A program made the position numbers and the translations under genes. From an uncultured Pelagibacteraceae bacterium (GTDB lineage Bacteria > Pseudomonadota > Alphaproteobacteria > Pelagibacterales > Pelagibacteraceae), in NCBI GenBank assembly GCA_902625945.1, contig CACODG010000001.1, positions 62,001 through 126,000 on the forward strand: DNA of 64,000 nt. The letters are read 5' to 3'. How positions within the stretch are numbered: position 1 is the first letter of the stretch; the number at the start of each line of letters is the position of its first letter. The notes beneath the pieces were generated by a model, which was not told the DNA's origin, ran no database searches, and was given only the letters and a program-made list of their open reading frames with translations. This document shows, one piece after another, positions 58,904-64,000 of this stretch.

Positions 58904-60234
58904 TAGCAGAATTAATTGATCCAGCGGTATTAGGCATCATTTTAGTTGGAGTAATGCTTTTTGCTATCTTCGTTGGATTTCCAATATCTTTTACATTAAT
59001 TTTTTTAGGTTTTGTATTTGGATATTTAGGATTTGGTAAACTAGTTTTCTATTTGATGACCTTACAATTTTCGATGGTCATGACCGAACAAACCCTCGCC
59101 GCCGTGCCGCTCTTTGTCTTTATGGGAATTATGATGGAGCAAGCTGGTTTAATGGAAAGGTTGTTCTCATCATTCCAACTTATGTTAGCTAGAGTTAGAG
59201 GATCACTTTATTATGCTGTTTTATTTGTTTCTGTGATTTTTGCTGCAGCGACAGGAATAGTTGGAGCTTCAGTAACGATTTTAGGAATTATGGCTGCTAA
59301 ATCTATGAATAGATCTAGTTATAATGTTCAGCTTGCTGCGGGAACAATTACGGCAGGTGGTACTTTAGGAATTTTAATACCTCCAAGTATTATGCTTGTA
59401 GTAATGGGGCCAATTATGGAAATTCCGGTTATAGATTTATTTGCAGCAGCAATATTACCTGGAATACTTTTAGCTTCGTTGTTTGCAGCATACACAACAA
59501 TTAGATGTATGCTGGATCCAAAATTAGGTCCACCATTACCAGAAGACATGAGACCAACTAGTATGAAAACTGTTTGGATTGAGTTTCTTTTAGGATTAGT
59601 TCCTCCAGCTGCATTAGTTTTTGCTGCACTTGGAAGTATATTATTAGGTTTTGCAACACCTACAGAGGCTGCAGGTTGCGGTGCGATGGGTGCACTTTTA
59701 TTATCACTCGCTTATAAAAAATTAACTTTTCCTAAATTACAAGAGGCTCTTGTTAAAACTTTAGAAATAACAGCTCTTATAATGGTTCTAGTAGCTGCTT
59801 CAAACTTCTTTGGAGCTGTGTTTGCTAGATTGGGTACACCAACTTTATTAACTGAATTTTTACTTGGGCTAGAGATGAATAAGTATTTAATTTTAGCAAT
59901 GATCATGGCGATGATTTTCTTACTTGGTTGGCCTTTAGAATGGGTTCCAATAGTTATGATTATTATTCCAATTATTTTGCCATTAGTTGAAGCTCTTGGT
60001 TTTAACCTAACTTGGTTTGCTATTCTTGTTGCCGTCAATCTTCAGACCTGTTGGCTCTCGCCACCCGTCGCTTTATCAGCTTATTTCTTAAAAGGTGTTG
60101 TGCCTGAATGGGATTTAAAGGATATATATCTTGGAATGATGCAATTTATGGTTTTACAATTAATTGGATTAATATTAATAGTTATATTTCCACAAATTGC
60201 ATTGTGGTTACCGACACTTTTATATGGCAATTAA
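58900..60234 (+). CDS. TRAP transporter large permease (DctM family)
   Basis: The 444-residue protein has twelve membrane segments and the DctM signatures: AAVPLFVFMGIMMEQAGLMERLF, ATGIVGASVTILGIMAAKSM, GTLGILIPPSIMLVVMGPI and FATPTEAAGCGAMGALLL. It forms the main channel and couples uptake to the sodium or proton gradient. An earlier in-frame ATG at 58879 is inside dctQ, so I use 58900. Its end overlaps the HpsN-like start by 11 bases. Confidence 0.94.
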   Translation: MIAELIDPAVLGIILVGVMLFAIFVGFPISFTLIFLGFVFGYLGFGKLVFYLMTLQFSMVMTEQTLAAVPLFVFMGIMMEQAGLMERLFSSFQLMLARVRGSLYYAVLFVSVIFAAATGIVGASVTILGIMAAKSMNRSSYNVQLAAGTITAGGTLGILIPPSIMLVVMGPIMEIPVIDLFAAAILPGILLASLFAAYTTIRCMLDPKLGPPLPEDMRPTSMKTVWIEFLLGLVPPAALVFAALGSILLGFATPTEAAGCGAMGALLLSLAYKKLTFPKLQEALVKTLEITALIMVLVAASNFFGAVFARLGTPTLLTEFLLGLEMNKYLILAMIMAMIFLLGWPLEWVPIVMIIIPIILPLVEALGFNLTWFAILVAVNLQTCWLSPPVALSAYFLKGVVPEWDLKDIYLGMMQFMVLQLIGLILIVIFPQIALWLPTLLYGN

Positions 60235-61510
60235 ATATTTAAAAAAGGCACCTAAAACAGCATCCACAGATGATGCAAAAACTCGTGAAATTGTTCAAAC
60301 TCTTTTAAAAGATTTAGAAACATCTAAAGAAACTGGTTGTAAAGAACTAACAAAGAAATTTGATAAGTATGAAGGAGATATAATTGTCTCCAAAGAAAGA
60401 ATTGAGGAAATAAATAAATCTATAGATCAAAAAACTAAAGATGATGTAAAATTTGCTCATGATAGAGTTAGAAAATTTGCAGAAGCACAACTAAAAAATT
60501 ACGGTAATGATTTTGAAATAGAATTATCTAAAGGTTTATATGCAGGACAAAAACTTGTGCCAGTCAATACTGCAGGATGTTATATCCCAGGAGGAAGATT
60601 TGCTCATATTGCTTCAGCTGTTATGAGTGTAACAACAGCAAAAGTAGCTGGTGTTAAGAACATTATTGCATGTAGCCCTCCAAAACCAAATGTTGGTGCT
60701 CATCCGACAATTATTTATACAGCAAACTTATGCGGTGCAGATGTAATAATGAATTTAGGTGGTATTCCAGCTATAGCTGCAATGACGTATGGATTATTTA
60801 AAAATGCTCCAGCTGATATGTTAGTCGGTCCTGGTAATCAATTTGTTGCGGAGGCTAAGAGAATTTTATTTGGAAGAGTAGGGATTGATTTATTTGCTGG
60901 ACCAACAGAGATAGCAATAATAGCTGATGAAAATGCTGATCCTGAAATTGTTGCAGTAGACTTAGTAGGGCAAGCAGAGCATGGTTATAATTCACCAGCT
61001 TGGCTTTACACAACAAGCAAAGATTTAGCTGACAAAGTTTTAAAAAGAGTTCCAGAATTAATTAAAGAACTTCCTGAATTACCAAGAAAAAGTGCAGAAG
61101 CTGCATGGAAAGATTACGGAGAAGTAATCCTGTGTGACACTGATGAAGAAATGGTTCAGATAAGTGATGAATACGCTCCAGAGCACTTAGAAGTTCAAAC
61201 AAAAAATTTAGATTGGTTTCATAAAAGACTTAAAAATTATGGATCATTATTTATCGGAGAAGAAACTACTGTTGCTTATGGTGATAAATGTTCAGGGACT
61301 AATCATATATTACCAACAAAAGGCGCTGGAAAATATACAGGTGGTTTATTTGTTGGAAAATTTATAAAAACATTAAGCTTTCAAAGAATGACCAAAGAGT
61401 CGACGAAGGAAGTAGGAGCAGCTGCTGCTAGACTTTCGAGATACGAAGGAATGGAAGCTCACGCTAGGACGGGAGATGTGAGATTAAGAAAATACGGTTT
61501 TTCTAATTAA
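60224..61510 (+). CDS. hpsN: sulfopropanediol dehydrogenase (HpsN-like), histidinol-dehydrogenase family
   Basis: The 428-residue enzyme belongs to the HisD family. Zinc and catalytic residues are kept: QAEHG in VGQAEHGYNSP, EH in APEHLEVQTKN, D in YGDKCSGTNHILPT, and H in GMEAHARTGDVRL. In HpsN, this fold oxidises 2,3-dihydroxypropane-1-sulfonate (DHPS) to sulfolactate with NAD. The TRAP genes before it and the alcohol dehydrogenase after it make a true histidinol dehydrogenase less likely, though not impossible. A SuyAB pair for sulfolactate is 14 kb upstream. The specificity call is inference. Confidence 0.75.
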   Translation: MAIKYLKKAPKTASTDDAKTREIVQTLLKDLETSKETGCKELTKKFDKYEGDIIVSKERIEEINKSIDQKTKDDVKFAHDRVRKFAEAQLKNYGNDFEIELSKGLYAGQKLVPVNTAGCYIPGGRFAHIASAVMSVTTAKVAGVKNIIACSPPKPNVGAHPTIIYTANLCGADVIMNLGGIPAIAAMTYGLFKNAPADMLVGPGNQFVAEAKRILFGRVGIDLFAGPTEIAIIADENADPEIVAVDLVGQAEHGYNSPAWLYTTSKDLADKVLKRVPELIKELPELPRKSAEAAWKDYGEVILCDTDEEMVQISDEYAPEHLEVQTKNLDWFHKRLKNYGSLFIGEETTVAYGDKCSGTNHILPTKGAGKYTGGLFVGKFIKTLSFQRMTKESTKEVGAAAARLSRYEGMEAHARTGDVRLRKYGFSN

Positions 61511-62514
61511 TGCATGCTTTAGTTTATACCGGTACAGAAAAAATAGTTTACAGAGAGGAAAAAGATCCTACCAAAAAACCTGGCGAGGCATTAGTAAAAG
61601 TTCATGCATCAGGTATTTGTGGTTCAGATATGCATGCTTATCACGGAAAAGATGAACGCAGAATACCTCCTTTGATATTAGGTCATGAATTCAGCGGAAC
61701 AAGTTTAGATGGTAAATTCAAAAATAAAGAAGTCGTAATCAATCCACTTATTAGTTGTGAGAATTGTGATTATTGCAAAAACCAAAGAGAACATCTGTGC
61801 CCGCAAAGAACAATGATTGGGATGAGTACTCCGACAAAAAGAGATGGAGGTTTAGCAGAATTAGTTTCTGTTCCTGAACAAAATATTTTTGAGGTACCAA
61901 AGGGTTTAAATATGAAAGAAGCAGCATTGGCTGAACCTACTGCTGTTGCTTTGCACGCAGTTTTATTAGCTGAGGCAAATTTAAAAAAACCTTTATCAGA
62001 GTGTAAGATTTTAATTCAAGGTGCAGGGGCAATAGGTTTACTTTGTGGTCTGGTATTAAATAAAGAAAAAAATTCTAGTAATATAATCATGTCTGATCCT
62101 AATAAAAAAAGATTAGATGAATGTGGAAAATATTTAAAAGCAAGTTTTGTTTCACCAGATGATAAATCCATAAAAGAAAATCATTTTGACTTAATTTTAG
62201 AGTCAGTAGGATTAGAGATCACTAGGCATCAAGCAATTAATTCAATAGCACCTGGCGGTACTATTGTTCATATAGGTTTAACCCAACCTTCAGGAACTTT
62301 TAATTTTAAAAAACTTACAATCCAAGAAGTAACATTAGTTGGAACTTATTGTTACACGAATGAAGATTTTAAGAATAGCTTAGTAATTCTAAAAGACAAA
62401 AAATTAGGTGATTTAGGATGGATAGAATATCGAGATCTAAAAAAAGGATCGGATGCCTTTCAAGAAATTCATAATGGTACCTGCGTTGCCCCTAAAATCA
62501 TACTTATTCCTTAG
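61510..62514 (+). CDS. zinc-dependent alcohol dehydrogenase
   Basis: The 334-residue MDR enzyme has the catalytic zinc region GICGSDMHAYHGKDERRIPPLILGHEFSG, the structural zinc cysteines in SCENCDYCKNQREHLC, and the NAD-binding ILIQGAGAIGLLCGLVLN. It is coupled to the HpsN-like gene by a one-base overlap (TAATG). Zinc dehydrogenases with HpsN (HpsP-type) interconvert DHPS isomers or oxidise the C2 hydroxyl, which would fit here, but the substrate is not read from sequence. It is the last gene of the TRAP operon. Confidence 0.88.
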   Translation: MHALVYTGTEKIVYREEKDPTKKPGEALVKVHASGICGSDMHAYHGKDERRIPPLILGHEFSGTSLDGKFKNKEVVINPLISCENCDYCKNQREHLCPQRTMIGMSTPTKRDGGLAELVSVPEQNIFEVPKGLNMKEAALAEPTAVALHAVLLAEANLKKPLSECKILIQGAGAIGLLCGLVLNKEKNSSNIIMSDPNKKRLDECGKYLKASFVSPDDKSIKENHFDLILESVGLEITRHQAINSIAPGGTIVHIGLTQPSGTFNFKKLTIQEVTLVGTYCYTNEDFKNSLVILKDKKLGDLGWIEYRDLKKGSDAFQEIHNGTCVAPKIILIP

Positions 62515-62601
62515 TTCTTCTTCTAGTTGTAGACAATATGCATACGAGAAATTTAAAATAATCATTTCAATTTTGGAATGATTTTAACTAACATTGAAAT
62601 A

Positions 62602-62979
62602 ATGAAAAAAACATTTTTCATATTAATTTTACTATTTTTTACTTCTGTTTATGCCATGGGGCATCTAAGTGAAAAAGATAGAAAAGCTACTTTAAAATGC
62701 ACAGGACTTTATTATGCTAATAGCATGATACCTCAAGGAACATTGGAATTAGATAAAATTGTATTCTCGATTGCTGCTAAGAAATATTTAACATCATATT
62801 TAATTAAAGAGGGAGTTAAAGAAGGTCTTGTAAATACAGAACTTAATAAATCTGTAGATGAACTTTATGGCAAACCATACGATGAAAAAAAAACAGGTGA
62901 TTGCACTAAATATATTTATAAATTGATACCAGAGTCTAAGGCAGAAATCGATAAACTAGTAAAATCAGGAATATATTAG
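62602..62979 (+). CDS. small exported protein of unknown function
   Basis: The 125-residue protein has a signal peptide (about residues 1-18, ending SVYA) and no recognised domain. The mature part contains two cysteines far apart (KATLKCTGLYY and GDCTKYIY) that could form a disulfide, and it is largely helical. I start at the ATG at 62602 because the signal peptide begins there; an ATG eight codons earlier is possible. The DUF1330 pair follows one base after its stop. The function is unknown. Confidence 0.68.
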   Translation: MKKTFFILILLFFTSVYAMGHLSEKDRKATLKCTGLYYANSMIPQGTLELDKIVFSIAAKKYLTSYLIKEGVKEGLVNTELNKSVDELYGKPYDEKKTGDCTKYIYKLIPESKAEIDKLVKSGIY

Positions 62980-62980
62980 T

Positions 62981-63268
62981 ATGAGCGGATACCTAATTGC
63001 CAATATAGATGTAAAAAATCCTGAAGCTTATAAAGAATATATTGGGAAAGTAGTGCCTACAGTTCAAAAATTTGGAGGAGAATACCTTGTACGTGCTGGG
63101 GAGTACAAAATAATTGATGGTGAGTGGAAATATCCTAGAACCGTAGTAATTAAATTTCCAACTTATGAAAAAGCTTTAGAGTGGTATGACTCTAAAGAAT
63201 ATAAACCAGTAAAACCAATTCGATTAGCAAACTCAGTTGCTAATGGAATAATAATTAAAGGAGTTTAA
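62981..63268 (+). CDS. DUF1330 family protein (copy 1)
   Basis: The 95-residue protein is a ferredoxin-like dimeric alpha/beta barrel subunit. It matches DUF1330 with GYLIANIDVKNPEAYKEYIGKVVPTVQKFGGEYLVRAG and the TVVIKFPTYEKALEWYDSKEYKPVKPIR block. The conserved basic and tryptophan residues line a small pocket in related structures, but no reaction is known. It is followed at once by a second, related gene. Confidence 0.92.
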   Translation: MSGYLIANIDVKNPEAYKEYIGKVVPTVQKFGGEYLVRAGEYKIIDGEWKYPRTVVIKFPTYEKALEWYDSKEYKPVKPIRLANSVANGIIIKGV

Positions 63269-63574
63269 ATGACAAAAGCCTATTTAGTAGCAATGCCTAC
63301 AATAAAAGATAATGATATGTTTGCAAAGGAATATGCAAGTAAAGTAGCCGATACTATAAAACCATTTCAAGGAAAATTTCTTGTTAGAACTCCGAATAAA
63401 CTAATTAAAGAAGGTGAAGAAAAATCTCTTACAGTTGTAATTGAATTTCCTAATAAGGAAAAAGCTCTTGGTTGGTATAATTCTCCAGAGCATCAAAAGA
63501 TAGTTGTTCATAGAAGAACTGCAACAGATCCGTCAAGTCCAATAGTGATCTGCGAAGAGTCTAATACATATTAA
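63269..63574 (+). CDS. DUF1330 family protein (copy 2)
   Basis: The 101-residue protein is a diverged relative of the gene just before it. It shows KAYLVAMPTIKDNDMFAKEY, TIKPFQGKFLVRTPNKL and TVVIEFPNKEKALGWYNSPEHQKIV, the same alpha/beta barrel block. The two genes follow each other with no spacer and likely form a heterodimer or arose by duplication. A ribosome site (AAAGGAG) precedes it. The C-terminal tail (PIVICEESNTY) is longer than that of copy 1. Confidence 0.9.
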   Translation: MTKAYLVAMPTIKDNDMFAKEYASKVADTIKPFQGKFLVRTPNKLIKEGEEKSLTVVIEFPNKEKALGWYNSPEHQKIVVHRRTATDPSSPIVICEESNTY

Positions 63575-63592
63575 CAAAAAAAGGAGATAATT

Positions 63593-64000
63593 ATGATCGA
63601 TAAATTTGGAAACGCATTTTATATAATAATTTACTTAGCACATTTTATTATAGTCGGTAGCTACGCTTACCAATTAGTCTTTGATACTAAAAAATTTCTA
63701 AAGGGTAGAGGGGTTGATAAAACCGCTACTTTAATCACAAGATTTGCAGGTTCGTTTATGATTGCTATTGTTGTGATGGCAATTTATTTAGCTTTTATTA
63801 GACCCAATGGTTTAATAGGTACTTGGGCGTTCTTTAACTTAATTTTTATAATTAATGTTTCAATACTGGTGACAAATTTTTACACTTTAAAAATTGATAA
63901 AACAGGTTTAACCAAAAAAACTAGAAATGATGGAATTTACGCACCATTAGTTCTTGTAATTATCAGTGCTATTCTTTGTTATGGCTTAACAGATAAGATC
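63593..64000 (+). CDS. membrane protein, partial (C-terminus beyond window)
   Basis: A plus-strand frame begins at ATG 63593 after a good ribosome site (AAAAAAGGAG) and stays open to the window end (136 codons). It has four hydrophobic segments: AFYIIIYLAHFIIVGSYAYQ, SFMIAIVVMAIYLAFI, WAFFNLIFIINVSILVTNF and APLVLVIISAILCYGL. Short basic loops and a polar N-terminus are seen. I do not recognise a family. The gene is 18 bases after the second DUF1330 gene, likely in the same operon. Confidence 0.7.
   Translation, partial: MIDKFGNAFYIIIYLAHFIIVGSYAYQLVFDTKKFLKGRGVDKTATLITRFAGSFMIAIVVMAIYLAFIRPNGLIGTWAFFNLIFIINVSILVTNFYTLKIDKTGLTKKTRNDGIYAPLVLVIISAILCYGLTDKI

Noticed and set aside
60224-61510. 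Plain histidine-biosynthesis hisD
   Set aside because: Not fully excluded, but placement directly after TRAP permease genes and before an alcohol dehydrogenase, away from other his genes, fits an HpsN-type role better.
1-64000. Mobile elements, CRISPR arrays, prophage, tRNA or rRNA genes
   Set aside because: No transposase, repeat array, integrase, cloverleaf or rRNA segment was seen on either strand by reading. A computed tRNA or repeat scan was not available.

Overview
The window is strongly AT-rich and very compact. Genes abut or overlap (many TAATG, TGATG or ATGA junctions), no gap exceeds 300 bases, and I saw no insertion sequence, prophage, CRISPR array, tRNA or rRNA. A tandem glycine riboswitch before gcvT, an aprMBA locus, TRAP uptake, sulfonate enzymes and many tiny membrane proteins together point to a SAR11 (Pelagibacterales) alphaproteobacterium. 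That placement rests on gene content, not on a phylogenetic marker.

Layout. 0-3 kb: end of a FAD oxidoreductase, TerC, a MATE and a DMT transporter. 3-7.6 kb: riboswitch and the gcvT-gcvH-gcvP glycine cleavage operon. 7.6-21 kb: membrane-lipid and photo-oxidative defence, with FAD oxidase-DUF1365-CFA synthase-DUF3833, Fe-SOD, TspO, MsrA and two photolyase-family proteins beside DCC and DUF2256 proteins. 21-33 kb: housekeeping genes (HisI, FolE, AcuI, LysR, RseP, HU, Amt, RecX, CysQ, MnmA) mixed with small conserved proteins. 34.0-34.2 kb: an unassigned structured RNA with three GNRA-capped hairpins. 35-48 kb: sulfur metabolism, with MetC, sulfite-exporter-like TSUP proteins, a CADD-type pABA synthase, a compact nucleotidyltransferase, AprM-AprB-AprA, a HIT protein, SuyAB-like sulfolactate sulfo-lyase and Xsc. 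48-57 kb: cell-surface genes (SGNH, SxtJ, DUF5989, carbamoyltransferase, M23 peptidase), tandem SDRs, a second TerC and a GMC oxidoreductase. 57-62.5 kb: a TRAP transporter operon with an HpsN-like dehydrogenase and a zinc alcohol dehydrogenase. 62.6-64 kb: small unknowns, paired DUF1330 proteins and a partial membrane protein.

How it fits together. The TRAP-HpsN-ADH operon could import dihydroxypropanesulfonate and oxidise it to sulfolactate. SuyAB would release sulfite from sulfolactate, and Xsc would release sulfite from sulfoacetaldehyde. TSUP proteins could export the sulfite, or AprBA/AprM could oxidise it to APS. This route is inferred from families and proximity. The items most worth a second look are the 34 kb RNA, the photolyase with apparently swapped domain order, the possible APS-consuming HIT protein and small nucleotidyltransferase at the apr locus, the CADD-type pABA synthase, and the riboswitch helix that ends exactly at the gcvT start codon.
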